This document shows positions 1 to 9,238 of a DNA stretch of 64,000 nucleotides, piece by piece. The notes below the pieces were generated by a model. The model did no database searches and had not been told where the DNA came from. It saw only the letters and a program-made list of their open reading frames with translations. Positions within the stretch are counted from its first letter, which is position 1, and every line of letters starts with the position of its first letter. The stretch covers positions 558,001-622,000 of the forward strand of contig NZ_JAHKPY010000002.1 of the NCBI RefSeq assembly GCF_018860745.1, given 5' to 3'. The DNA comes from Zobellia uliginosa (GTDB lineage Bacteria; Bacteroidota; Bacteroidia; Flavobacteriales; Flavobacteriaceae). The translations under genes and the position numbers were made by a program.

Positions 1-300
<300 letters not shown>

Positions 301-322
301 TTTTTTAGAATATTACTAATGG

Positions 323-371
323 TAATCCTGAGAGTGGGCAATATTTTGCTTATTTTCAGGATTATTTTTTT
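323..371 (+). terminator. Rho-independent terminator after gapA
   Basis: The arms TAATCCTGA (323-331) and TCAGGATTA (356-364) are perfectly complementary and are followed by a run of seven T. The loop is long and can form a smaller inner GCAA/TTGC stem. It sits 22 bases after the gapA stop and ends just before the next gene. Confidence 0.7.
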
Positions 372-382
372 AAACGAACATT

Positions 383-1234
383 ATGATTTTAATTGTAGAT
401 AGTGGTGCCACAAAATCTGATTGGATTGCCTTGGACGAAAAGGGCGAGCAGTTATTTATGACCCAAACCTTAGGTTTAAGTCCTGAAGTGTTGACAAGGG
501 AAGTAATCGAAGACAGATTGGCCAATAATTTTGAGCTTTCAAAAAATAAAGAAAAGGTTTCTAGATTGCATTTTTACGGTGCGGGTTGCGGAACGGAGCG
601 TATGAAAACTTTTTTAAGAGAGATTTTCAAAGAGTTTTTTCCCAATGCAAAAGCAGACGTGAAAGAAGATACTTATGCGGCTATATTCGCGACTACAAAA
701 ATTGGTCACCAAGGTATAGTCTGTATTTTGGGTACTGGTTCTAACTGTAGTTATTATGATGGTCACCAATTGTTTCAGAAAGTAACCTCTTTAGGTTATA
801 TACCTATGGATGATGGTAGTGGTAACTTTTTTGGAAGAAAATTGATTAGAGACTATTATTTTCATAAAATGCCACAAGACTTGGGTATTAAATTCAATAA
901 AGAATACGATTTAGATGCAGATGTTATAAAAGAGAATTTATACAAGCAACCAAATCCAAATACATATCTAGCTACTTTTGCTCGCTTTTTAGTCGAAAAC
1001 AAGGAGCACCCGTATTGCAAAGGTGTTATAGATAAGGGATTTCAGCAATTTGTAAATAATTATATCATGCAGTTTGAGTTGGCCACAAAAGTGCCAATTA
1101 ACTTTGTAGGTAGTATTGCGCATTATTTACGTGATGAACTTATAGAAGTATTGAAGCGTAATGATCTAATTGTTGGCGTCATAAGACAAAGACCTATAGA
1201 AGGTTTAATGGAGTTCCATTCAGAGACTATCTAA
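383..1234 (+). CDS. BadF/BadG/BcrA/BcrD-type ATPase, N-acetylglucosamine kinase-like
   Basis: The product is a 283-residue ASKHA-fold sugar kinase of the eukaryote-like N-acetylglucosamine kinase group, predicted to be cytosolic and to phosphorylate an amino sugar. Visible motifs are the phosphate-1 loop DSGATKSDW near residues 6-14, the phosphate-2 loop ILGTGSNCSYY near residue 115, a DDGSGNFFGR motif, and the adenosine-type motif FVGSIAHYL near 241. The length is usual for the family. It follows gapA with its own terminator between them, so it is probably transcribed separately. The substrate is inferred from the family; glucosamine or N-acetylglucosamine is most likely, possibly in cell-wall recycling. 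Confidence 0.8.
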   Translation: MILIVDSGATKSDWIALDEKGEQLFMTQTLGLSPEVLTREVIEDRLANNFELSKNKEKVSRLHFYGAGCGTERMKTFLREIFKEFFPNAKADVKEDTYAAIFATTKIGHQGIVCILGTGSNCSYYDGHQLFQKVTSLGYIPMDDGSGNFFGRKLIRDYYFHKMPQDLGIKFNKEYDLDADVIKENLYKQPNPNTYLATFARFLVENKEHPYCKGVIDKGFQQFVNNYIMQFELATKVPINFVGSIAHYLRDELIEVLKRNDLIVGVIRQRPIEGLMEFHSETI

Positions 1235-1256
1235 ACTTTAGGAGATTTCGTAATCT

Positions 1257-1294
1257 AATCAGGACTTGATGAATAATCAAGCCCTGATTTTTTG
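1257..1294. terminator. Bidirectional terminator between kinase and ridA
   Basis: The arms 1257-1270 and 1276-1289 pair over 14 bp with one A-C mismatch (AATCAGGACTTGAT against ATCAAGCCCTGATT). T-rich sequence flanks the plus side. It lies between two convergent genes and touches the ridA stop codon, so it could serve both. Confidence 0.75.
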
Positions 1295-1675
1295 TTAACG
1301 TACGGCAATCATTGAAATTTCCACATTTACAAACTTTGGTAAATTCGCAACTTCAACCGTTTCTCTAGCGGGAGCAGTTTCGCTATTAAAATAAGAAGCA
1401 TAAACTTCGTTTACATGAGCAAATTGATTCATATCGCTTAAGAAAATTGAACTTTTCACTACATTCTCAAAAGTCATATCGGCTTCTGTAAGTATCGCTT
1501 TTAAATTTTCCATAGATTGGCGTGCCTCCTTTTTAATATCACCTGCAATGATCTCACCTGTTTTGGGGTCTAACGGTATTTGACCGGAAATATACAGCGT
1601 GTCTCCGCTTAGGACAGCTTGGTTATAGGGACCTATAGGGGCTGGGGCGTTCGAAGTGTTAATTATCTTTTTCAT
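1295..1675 (-). CDS. ridA: RidA family enamine/imine deaminase
   Basis: The product is a 126-residue protein of the RidA/YjgF/UK114 family. These are small trimeric cytosolic enzymes that hydrolyse reactive 2-aminoacrylate and related imines formed by PLP enzymes. The family hallmarks are seen: N-terminal APAPIGPYNQAV, LYISGQIPLDPKTGEI in the middle, and the C-terminal PARETVEVANLPK segment with the substrate-binding arginine. The length is normal. It is on the same strand as lptD, 90 bases downstream of it, and could be co-transcribed. The molecular call is confident; the physiological substrate is not known. Confidence 0.93.
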   Translation of the reverse strand: MKKIINTSNAPAPIGPYNQAVLSGDTLYISGQIPLDPKTGEIIAGDIKKEARQSMENLKAILTEADMTFENVVKSSIFLSDMNQFAHVNEVYASYFNSETAPARETVEVANLPKFVNVEISMIAVR

Positions 1676-1765
1676 GATTTTATAGTTTTCTATTTATTGA
1701 AAAATATTAAAATAGCATCTTTTCTTCGTCAATTAAAAACCAGTATTATAAATGGCTCTATTAAC

Positions 1766-4513
1766 TTAACGCTGACTTCGGTTTTCCCACTTCAAGTCAC
1801 TAAGAATAGAACTTTTTATACCAATAAAGAAATACCACCTGGAGTACTGTCCAAAAGGTGTCCAATTAAAGTTCATTCTAAAACTTTTTAAGTCCCTTTC
1901 AAAACGTAATTGGGTTAGGGTAAAGCCTTTGTTCTTAAAATCATAACCACTTGAACCACCTACCTTCCAGCGAGGTGAAAGTTCAATATCACCGGAAAAC
2001 ATTAAAGAATGACTACTAAATTCGTTCTGTCTGGCAGAGTTAAAGTAGCTAGCGGAATAAGCCAAACGGAAATTCCATGGAATCTTAGTGCCATAACGCG
2101 GGTTTTCAAGATCTCCATCTTTTTCTTTATCGTAATCGTCTCCACTACGGCGATCATCAAAATTATCAGCTCTACCAAAGAGGTCATCATCCCTACCACC
2201 ACTTTGTGCTACATAGTCATATGCACCGGTTTCTTCATCTTCTTCCTCTTCGTCCTTTTTCCTTCGCCCAAAGGTTTCACTATCTATGGAATATCCAATG
2301 TTTATGTTCGCTTGGGTCAATCTAAAAAGGCTTCCTCCGTTATCTATATTGAACTTTTCAATTCTTCTGCCGTTGTTATCAATAGCATAGGGGTCTAAAC
2401 CCGCTGAAAAGTTGATTGACATTTTATTGTCCAAAATATTAGTACCACCATTTATTCTAAGTGGGCTTAATTTTAAAGAATCGGATTCAAAATTATATCC
2501 TGTAGAAACGTTAAAGTTACTTAGGATAGGGACTTTTTTAGCTTCTGTTGCTGTTGAATCTTTATCTCTTACCTTGGCTTCTAAAGTGTTTGCAAGAGAG
2601 AAGCTAAGACTATTGCTTTTTCCTAAGCTTGGCGCACCGTTCAATGTACCTTCAAAACGGCTGTATTGTACAATTTCGCCAGTATCATTGTTTAGATATT
2701 CGTCATAAAACTGGTCAAAAGAAGGGGAGTAGCCATAGCTTAGAGATGGTCTCATAACGTGCCGTAAAGCTTGTATTTTTTTATCTTCCCCAAAATCGAA
2801 AGTACCATAAACCGTTGTACCTATACTGGCACTCATATTGTATTTGTTGTAACGGTCAAAACCAGAAATAGTATCTCTTACTACTGAGCCTATTGCGCCA
2901 TCTTCACCTAATTCATAACGTTGCGTATAAGTTTCCAATGCCCATACATCTTCATAACTACCACCCATAGTAACGCTAAAGAATTTAGCTACTTTAAAGT
3001 TGGTGCTTATAGGAATTCTGTGTTTAGCTCCCACTAAAGCATTGTCGAACATGGCAGCTTTTAGGAAATCTTCATCATTTGTAGTAAGGGAGTTACGGGC
3101 GTTTACATCATATTGAAAATTAATGTTCTGAATCACTCCTTTTTTTATACCGTCTTTTTTTGCAAATGGAAATATACGTTCCATACTAGCCTGAAAAGTT
3201 GGTAGCGTCATTTGTATATTGTCTATAGTAGGGTCTTCCCGTGCCGCAGGACTCGTATTTTGAGAATGGCTGGCAGTAAGGCTCATGTTAACTGACGGAT
3301 ACGAGGGAAATGTCTTTGAGTATGAAATGGATGATGACAGGTTGTTGTTTTGCGTGAGTGGCAGGTTTACCTGGTTCAATGAGTTTTGATAATATGAACT
3401 ACTTCCCAGGTTCACCGATGCCGAAAATCTAGAGTTAGGGCTTGCTTTAGTATCTTGTGAATGAGATATCTGTATATTCCAGACCTTACTGTTGCTATAG
3501 TCATCAAATCCTTTTTGACTTGTTACCAGGTTCTCATACCTAAAATTAACGTTACCACGGTAACGATAGCGCTTAGTATACACACTTTGTGTTCTAAAGC
3601 CATAACTTCCGTTGGTATAGAAATCGCCCGTTAGAGTAATATCCGCATACTCGGAAAATGGTACGTAATACCCTCCGTTCTGCAAAAAGTAACCCCTATC
3701 CGGGTCGTTGCCAAAAGTAGGCATCATTACACCTGCTGACCGTCCTACGGTTAATGGAAAATAAGCAAAAGGTAATGCAATGGGTGTTGGGACATCTGCA
3801 ATGTAAAGGTTACTGAATCCAGCAATTACTTTCTTTTTAGGGACAAATTTGGCTTTTCTGATTCTAATATAATAATCCGGGTTAATGGTATCTGCGGAGG
3901 TTGTTAGTTTTCCCTCATGTAAAAAATAAACCGAATCATTCTCTTTTTTTGTGATTTCGGCATAAACTTTCATTGCGTCACTTCCCAATTGACCCAAACC
4001 GGCCTGTTGCTCTGTTCTGGAGTTCCAAATCAGTGCTTTTTGAGTGTCAAAATTAAAACGAATACTATCCGGTCTTACTTCGTTATCACCTTGTTTAAAA
4101 TAAGGAAGCTGGGTATAATTTCCTAAGGAGTCTTTAATTCTACCGGCATAAACTTCATTTTTAATGTAGTCCATGATAATAATACCAGCCTTCAATTCAG
4201 TATCTTGATAATATATCTCGGCTTCGTTATACAAGTATATCTTCTGGTCTTTTTGGCTCAACCTTACATGATCTTTGGCCTTATATTTAATTTTGTCTAG
4301 AAGAAGAGGTTTCTTTCCGTTCTTGGTTTTTAAAGCGGAGGAATCGCCCACAATACTGTCTTTAATAGCAGGGTCGGGAAAGAGTGGCGCAATAATTGTA
4401 TCCTTTTCTGCTTTAATGGGTAGAGGTATTAAACCATCTTCTTGAGCAAGTGAGGAGAATGTGCCAACTAATAGCAATGCCAGTAAAAGAAAAAAATGTT
4501 TATTTGATTGCAA
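1766..4513 (-). CDS. lptD: LptD-like LPS assembly outer-membrane protein
   Basis: The product is a 915-residue outer-membrane beta-barrel protein of the Bacteroidetes LptD/OstA type, which inserts lipopolysaccharide into the outer leaflet. A signal peptide (HFFLLLALLLVGTFSSLAQ) is followed by an OstA-like periplasmic beta-jellyroll (about residues 70-200, with SQKDQKIYLYNEAEIYY and later EVYAGRIKDS). A long barrel with alternating strands and aromatic girdles follows. An unusual acidic insertion rich in D, E and R (around residues 745-800) looks like a long loop. It is divergent from the amidase gene, and their 5' ends share a control region. The C-terminal strand is non-classical, but the overall match is good. 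Confidence 0.88.
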   Translation of the reverse strand: MQSNKHFFLLLALLLVGTFSSLAQEDGLIPLPIKAEKDTIIAPLFPDPAIKDSIVGDSSALKTKNGKKPLLLDKIKYKAKDHVRLSQKDQKIYLYNEAEIYYQDTELKAGIIIMDYIKNEVYAGRIKDSLGNYTQLPYFKQGDNEVRPDSIRFNFDTQKALIWNSRTEQQAGLGQLGSDAMKVYAEITKKENDSVYFLHEGKLTTSADTINPDYYIRIRKAKFVPKKKVIAGFSNLYIADVPTPIALPFAYFPLTVGRSAGVMMPTFGNDPDRGYFLQNGGYYVPFSEYADITLTGDFYTNGSYGFRTQSVYTKRYRYRGNVNFRYENLVTSQKGFDDYSNSKVWNIQISHSQDTKASPNSRFSASVNLGSSSYYQNSLNQVNLPLTQNNNLSSSISYSKTFPSYPSVNMSLTASHSQNTSPAAREDPTIDNIQMTLPTFQASMERIFPFAKKDGIKKGVIQNINFQYDVNARNSLTTNDEDFLKAAMFDNALVGAKHRIPISTNFKVAKFFSVTMGGSYEDVWALETYTQRYELGEDGAIGSVVRDTISGFDRYNKYNMSASIGTTVYGTFDFGEDKKIQALRHVMRPSLSYGYSPSFDQFYDEYLNNDTGEIVQYSRFEGTLNGAPSLGKSNSLSFSLANTLEAKVRDKDSTATEAKKVPILSNFNVSTGYNFESDSLKLSPLRINGGTNILDNKMSINFSAGLDPYAIDNNGRRIEKFNIDNGGSLFRLTQANINIGYSIDSETFGRRKKDEEEEDEETGAYDYVAQSGGRDDDLFGRADNFDDRRSGDDYDKEKDGDLENPRYGTKIPWNFRLAYSASYFNSARQNEFSSHSLMFSGDIELSPRWKVGGSSGYDFKNKGFTLTQLRFERDLKSFRMNFNWTPFGQYSRWYFFIGIKSSILSDLKWENRSQR

Positions 4514-4533
4514 GGCTATATATCCTATTTTTG
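4503..4533 (+). promoter_or_regulatory. Putative Bacteroidetes promoter for the amidase gene
   Basis: TTTG at 4503-4506 and TATTTTTG at 4526-4533 fit the -33 TTTG and -7 TANNTTTG pattern known for this phylum, with a 19-base spacer. It overlaps the first codons of the divergent lptD and is about 85 bases before the amidase start. Confidence 0.5.
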
Positions 4534-4560
4534 TAACCGTTTGGCTTTATTTTCGGAGTT

Positions 4561-4568
4561 CAAACTTA
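4561..4568 (-). promoter_or_regulatory. Putative -7 element for lptD
   Basis: CAAACTTA reads TAAGTTTG on the minus strand and matches TANNTTTG. It is about 48 bases upstream of the lptD start. No good -33 element is seen, so this is a weak call. Confidence 0.3.
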
Positions 4569-4618
4569 CATATATTTTTCGTTCCCTATACAGGGAGTTA
4601 CCATAAATTTAACCATTA

Positions 4619-5944
4619 ATGAAGGCTAATAAATACAGTGTGAATATGCGCGTAAGACGGTTTCTTTTATTTCCTATAGTTTTTTTAACACTAATTTTAT
4701 CCTCTTTCCACAAAAATAATACCGAAGATAGTGATGATGGTAGGTTCACTGTTGTACTAGATGCTGGGCATGGTGGCCATGACCCAGGGAATATGGGAAA
4801 TGGGTATTTAGAGAAAAAAATAGCTCTTAATATTGTTTTGAAAACTGGAGCTCTACTAGAAAAGAATCCGGATATTAAAGTTATATATACTCGTGACGAT
4901 GATACATTTGTAGACCTCTATGAGCGCGGGCAAATAGCGAACAAGGCTAATGCAGATCTTTTTGTTTCGGTACATTGTGATTCACATACTTCCAATGCCC
5001 ATGGTGCGGGAACCTTTGTTTTGGGGCTTCATGCCAATAAACAGAACTTTGAAATAGCCAAGAAAGAAAACTCGGTTATTTACTTAGAGGATAATTACAA
5101 GTCTAAATATGCCGGTTATGATATTAATTCTCCAGAATCTGTTATAGGGCTTACTATAATGCAAGAAGAGTTTTTAGATCAGAGTATTGCACTTGCGAAA
5201 GCTATTCAGGATAATTTTTCGAATAAATTAAAGCGAACCGATAGAAAGGTAAAGCAAGCAGGTTTCATTGTTTTGCACCAAACGGTTATGCCAAGTGTCT
5301 TGGTGGAGACTGGTTTTTTGACGAACAAAGATGAGGGTGCGTATCTAAATTCTAAAAAAGGACAAAATGATATGGCAACATCTATTGCCGATGCCATTCT
5401 AACCTATAAAAAAAGCGTTAGGGCCAATGTTGCGGATTTTTCTGCGAATTCCATACCGGAAGCTCCAGAACCCGAGGTAGTTAAAAAGGAGGTTATAGAA
5501 CCGAAGAACGAAACAGTTACTGAAAAAATCAAAGATCAGCCTGCAGTTGCAAAAACCACAGAAGTTCCTGTGGTTGAAGAAAAGAAAAAGGCAACACAAA
5601 TTATAGAAGAAGCAAATAAAAAGGAGGTCGTTTCCACAAAAGAAAAACCCAAAAGACGTGATGAGGCTACCGTACGCAGAGAGGCCAAACCCAACGTAGT
5701 ATATAAGGTTCAGATTATGGCCAGTGCCAAGAATATTCCATTACGCCCATCTTCTTTCAACGGGTTAAATGGTGTTGAAAAGGAACCTTTTAAAGGTTTG
5801 TTTAGATATGTTTACGGCAGTGCTAGCTCAGTAGATGAGGCAAAAACGCTAAAATCCAAAGCGGATTCAAAAGGGTATACAACGTCATATATTGTAGCCT
5901 ATAGAGACGGCAAAAGAATACCTTTTAAAGATAGTCTTAAGTAG
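4619..5944 (+). CDS. N-acetylmuramoyl-L-alanine amidase with C-terminal SPOR-like domain
   Basis: The product is a 441-residue exported cell-wall hydrolase of the Amidase_3 (AmiC-type) family, which cleaves the lactyl-amide bond between glycan and stem peptide. It has an N-terminal hydrophobic signal segment (about residues 13-30), then VVLDAGHGGHDPG with the first zinc ligand, a SVHCDSH segment, and VETGFLTNKDE carrying the catalytic glutamate near residue 230. A Lys/Glu/Pro-rich linker (about 275-360) leads to a C-terminal SPOR-like repeat (about 363-435, VYKVQIMASA start) that would bind denuded septal glycan. A second start at Met10 is possible. This suggests a role in daughter-cell separation. 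Confidence 0.9.
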   Translation: MKANKYSVNMRVRRFLLFPIVFLTLILSSFHKNNTEDSDDGRFTVVLDAGHGGHDPGNMGNGYLEKKIALNIVLKTGALLEKNPDIKVIYTRDDDTFVDLYERGQIANKANADLFVSVHCDSHTSNAHGAGTFVLGLHANKQNFEIAKKENSVIYLEDNYKSKYAGYDINSPESVIGLTIMQEEFLDQSIALAKAIQDNFSNKLKRTDRKVKQAGFIVLHQTVMPSVLVETGFLTNKDEGAYLNSKKGQNDMATSIADAILTYKKSVRANVADFSANSIPEAPEPEVVKKEVIEPKNETVTEKIKDQPAVAKTTEVPVVEEKKKATQIIEEANKKEVVSTKEKPKRRDEATVRREAKPNVVYKVQIMASAKNIPLRPSSFNGLNGVEKEPFKGLFRYVYGSASSVDEAKTLKSKADSKGYTTSYIVAYRDGKRIPFKDSLK

Positions 5945-6044
5945 GTTTCGTCTTAATAAGTAACTACCTTCCATATTTTATTTCTAATTTTGTTAGAGAC
6001 CTATGTTTTAAACAAAGTCTCTTATTAACCCAAAATCGATCCTT

Positions 6045-7028
6045 TTGAAACTATCCAGGGAAATCAAAACAGGAATCATCGTAATAGGCGGTATACTGTT
6101 GTTCATCTTAGGCTTTAGCTATTTAAAATCATCCCCGTTATTTGAAGATGGAAAGACCGTATACGCTGTTTATAATGAAGTTGGAGGTCTACAGGTGGGA
6201 ACTCCGGTAACCATAAACGGGTTCATTGTAGGTAATGTTACTGGCGTTAAATTCAAGGACAATAGTGGAAGCCTCTTGGTAGAACTTTTTATAAAGAGTG
6301 ATTTTGACTTTTCAAAAAACAGTCCGGCAGAATTATATGACACAGGTATTATCGGCGGTAAGGGAATACAGGTGAAACCTGTTTTTGATGGGTCTCCAAT
6401 GGCAAAATCGGGTGATACTTTACCAAGTAAGGTGCAATTGGGATTGACTCAATTGGTTCAAAAACAATTAACACCGTTACAGCGTAAAGTAGAGGGTGCA
6501 GTTACTAATGCAGATAGTCTGCTAATGAACGTAAATGAAGTTCTGGATGAAAAGGCCAAATTGGATTTAAGGCAAACCCTTAGTGGGCTTAATACTACGG
6601 TTGCAAGTTTTCAGAAAAGTGCCGATGTCCTTAATAGAATTTTGAGTAGTAATGAAAATAGGCTAAACGAGTCTCTGAACAATTTTCAGGAATTGACATC
6701 AAATTTCGCTAAATTATCCGATTCTTTAAATAATGCTGGTTTAGGCCGCACTTTAGCAAATCTAGAATCTACTATGGGTAATTTAAATTCTTTAATGGCC
6801 AATATAGAAAACGGAAACGGAACGCTTGGTAAACTTGTAAAAGATGAAGAGCTCTATGAAAACTTAAATAATGCTTCTAGAGAATTGGATCTTTTGTTAC
6901 AAGATTTTCGTTTGAATCCAAAACGCTACGTTAATGTATCGGTTTTCGGTAAAAAACAGAAGGAATATGAACTTCCTGAAGAAGACCCTGCTAACCAAAT
7001 GCTTCCACAACCACAACCGCAACAATAA
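6045..7028 (+). CDS. MlaD/MCE-domain protein
   Basis: The product is a 327-residue membrane-anchored protein with one N-terminal transmembrane helix (IKTGIIVIGGILLFILGFSY) and an MCE domain (about residues 38-120, with YNEVGGLQVGTPVTINGF). A long, helical, Asn/Leu-rich C-terminal part follows. MCE proteins bind lipids and form rings in inner-to-outer membrane phospholipid transport. The start is TTG; no ATG fits the conserved N-terminus. The tail ends in a Pro-Gln run. The stop codon abuts the ATG of the next gene, so the two are translationally linked. No MlaE/MlaF partner is visible here. Confidence 0.85.
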   Translation: MKLSREIKTGIIVIGGILLFILGFSYLKSSPLFEDGKTVYAVYNEVGGLQVGTPVTINGFIVGNVTGVKFKDNSGSLLVELFIKSDFDFSKNSPAELYDTGIIGGKGIQVKPVFDGSPMAKSGDTLPSKVQLGLTQLVQKQLTPLQRKVEGAVTNADSLLMNVNEVLDEKAKLDLRQTLSGLNTTVASFQKSADVLNRILSSNENRLNESLNNFQELTSNFAKLSDSLNNAGLGRTLANLESTMGNLNSLMANIENGNGTLGKLVKDEELYENLNNASRELDLLLQDFRLNPKRYVNVSVFGKKQKEYELPEEDPANQMLPQPQPQQ

Positions 7029-8357
7029 ATGGAATACCTACCAAATATTATTTTTGTAGTCGTACTCACAGCTGGTATCGGCTTTTTTGCTAAAAATGTA
7101 AAACGCCTGTCAAGGAACATTAAACTAGGCAGGGATGTTGATGTTTCCGATAATACGGGTCAGCGATGGAAGAATATGGCTAGAATAGCCTTGGGCCAGA
7201 GTAAAATGGTCGTTCGCCCTATTGCTGGTTTTTTGCATATTATCGTTTATGTGGGCTTTATCATTATCAACATTGAAGTAGTAGAAATTATTTTAGACGG
7301 AATCTTAGGAACGCACCGCCTTTTTGCTCCATTGGGAATAGTTTATGACGGCTTGATCGGTTCTTTTGAAATTTTGGCATTATTGGTAATTGTAGCGGTA
7401 ACTATCTTTTGGGTGCGAAGAAACATCATACGCATTAAAAGGTTTATTAAGCCCGAAATGGCGGGTTGGCCCAAAAAGGATGGTAATCTGATCCTTTATA
7501 TAGAGTTGGTGTTGATGACCCTGTTTTTGACTATGAACGGTGCTGATTATCAATTACAGCAAATGGGTGCTGCACATTATACAGAAGCAGGTATGTTTCC
7601 TGTAAGCCAGTTTATAGCTCCACTTTTTCAGGGTATGTCTATGAGTTCCTTAATTCTTTTGGAACGTACTGCTTGGTGGTTACATATCATTGGTATACTG
7701 TGTTTCTTGAACTATCTGTACTATTCAAAACACTTACACATACTTTTGGCTTTCCCAAACACCTATTATGGGAAATTGGCACCTAAGGGTCAGTTTAAAA
7801 ACTTAGATGCCGTAACTGCAGAGGTTAAATTAATGATGGATCCATCTGCAGATCCTTTTGCCGCCCCTGCAGAAGATGATACCGCTGAACCGGCAAAATT
7901 TGGTGCTTCGGATGTTACGGATTTGAGTTGGGTTCAACTTTTAAATTCGTATACCTGTACCGAATGTGGGCGTTGTACGGATGAATGTCCGGCTAACCAA
8001 ACAGGCAAAAAACTATCTCCCAGAAAAATCATGATGGATACCAGGGATAGATTGGAAGAGGTAGGAAAAAATATAGATGCCAATAAAGGGCAATTTGTTG
8101 ACGATGGAAAACAGTTGTTGGACGGGTATATAAGTAGAGAGGAACTTTGGGCATGTACTACTTGTAATGCATGTGTTCAGGCCTGTCCCGTAAGTATTGA
8201 TCCCCTCTCCATTATTATGGATATGCGTCAATATTTGGTGATGGAAGAATCTGCGGCACCTACGGATTTAAACAATATGATGGGTAATGTGGAGAACAAT
8301 GGTGCTCCATGGCCTTTTAATCAAATGGACCGATTGAATTGGGCCAAAGAAGAATAA
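7029..8357 (+). CDS. Membrane-bound (Fe-S)-binding protein, HdrC/NarI-like
   Basis: The product is a 442-residue integral membrane oxidoreductase subunit. Several transmembrane helices in residues 1-240 resemble a respiratory nitrate reductase gamma/HdrE-type cytochrome region. They are followed by a soluble ferredoxin-like domain with two four-cysteine motifs, CTECGRCTDECP from residue 310 and CTTCNACVQACP from residue 376, each expected to hold a [4Fe-4S] cluster. It starts at the base after the mlaD-like stop and is followed by the HdrB-like gene. Together they probably form a quinone-linked electron-transfer complex. The physiological donor and acceptor are unknown. Confidence 0.85.
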   Translation: MEYLPNIIFVVVLTAGIGFFAKNVKRLSRNIKLGRDVDVSDNTGQRWKNMARIALGQSKMVVRPIAGFLHIIVYVGFIIINIEVVEIILDGILGTHRLFAPLGIVYDGLIGSFEILALLVIVAVTIFWVRRNIIRIKRFIKPEMAGWPKKDGNLILYIELVLMTLFLTMNGADYQLQQMGAAHYTEAGMFPVSQFIAPLFQGMSMSSLILLERTAWWLHIIGILCFLNYLYYSKHLHILLAFPNTYYGKLAPKGQFKNLDAVTAEVKLMMDPSADPFAAPAEDDTAEPAKFGASDVTDLSWVQLLNSYTCTECGRCTDECPANQTGKKLSPRKIMMDTRDRLEEVGKNIDANKGQFVDDGKQLLDGYISREELWACTTCNACVQACPVSIDPLSIIMDMRQYLVMEESAAPTDLNNMMGNVENNGAPWPFNQMDRLNWAKEE

Positions 8358-8408
8358 GCGAACTGTAGAGTTTACTCAAATAATTTTTTAGAACTAGAAT
8401 ATTTTATA

Positions 8409-9200
8409 ATGGCGAACGAATTAAAAGTTCCAACAATGGCAGAACTCTTTGCTGCAGGACAAAAACCAGAAGTGTTGTTTTGGGTTGGCTGTGCAGGAAG
8501 TTTTGATGATAGGGCAAAAAAAATCACCAAAGCATTTGTTCAATTATTGAACAAGGCAAATGTTTCCTTTGCCGTATTGGGAACAGAGGAAAGCTGTACG
8601 GGAGATCCAGCAAAAAGATCTGGAAACGAATTTTTATTCCAAATGCAGGCAGTTACCAATATTGAGGTAATGAATGCCTACGGAATTAATAAAATTGTTA
8701 CGGCTTGTCCGCATTGTTTCAATACTATTAAAAATGAATACCCTGGTTTAGGTGGTCATTATGAAGTAGTTCACCACACACAATTCTTGAAAACGCTTTT
8801 TGATGATAATAGAATTACGTTGGAAGGCGGTAAATTTAAAGGGAAGCGTATAACCTATCATGACCCTTGCTATTTAGGTAGGGCAAATAATGTTTATGAA
8901 GCACCCAGGGATTTGATTCGTAAGTTGGATGCTGAGCTTATTGAAATGAAGAGTTGTAAGGAAAAGGGACTTTGTTGTGGTGCTGGTGGAGCTCAGATGT
9001 TTAAGGAACCTGAAAAAGGAGACAAGGACATTAATATTGAGCGTACAGAACAGGCAATGGAGACCAAGCCAGAAATCATTGCTGCCGGATGTCCTTTTTG
9101 CAACACAATGATGACCGATGGAGTAAAGAATAAAGAAAAGGAAGGTGATATTGCAGTAATGGATATAGCTGAGCTTATGGCTTCGGCAGAAGATTTGTAA
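8409..9200 (+). CDS. (Fe-S)-binding protein, HdrB-like with CCG motifs
   Basis: The product is a 263-residue cytosolic protein of the cysteine-rich (CCG, DUF224) family found in heterodisulfide reductase HdrB, glycolate oxidase GlcF and LutA. Two cysteine-rich domains are visible. The first has GCAGSFD near residue 27 and CPHCFNT near residue 100. The second has CCGAGGAQMF, with Cys189-Cys190, and then CPFCNTMM. Such motifs ligate a non-cubane or [4Fe-4S] cluster. It lies 51 bases after the membrane Fe-S gene and is almost certainly its partner subunit. This pair is common in Bacteroidetes, but I know of no assigned function. Confidence 0.87.
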   Translation: MANELKVPTMAELFAAGQKPEVLFWVGCAGSFDDRAKKITKAFVQLLNKANVSFAVLGTEESCTGDPAKRSGNEFLFQMQAVTNIEVMNAYGINKIVTACPHCFNTIKNEYPGLGGHYEVVHHTQFLKTLFDDNRITLEGGKFKGKRITYHDPCYLGRANNVYEAPRDLIRKLDAELIEMKSCKEKGLCCGAGGAQMFKEPEKGDKDINIERTEQAMETKPEIIAAGCPFCNTMMTDGVKNKEKEGDIAVMDIAELMASAEDL

Positions 9201-9238
9201 TGCCCTAATTTAACAACCCCAAGTTAGAACACTTAGAA

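Noticed and set aside
2009-2398. 129-codon plus-strand ORF inside lptD
   Set aside because: Shadow of the acidic loop region of lptD on the minus strand; the lptD frame is continuous through it.
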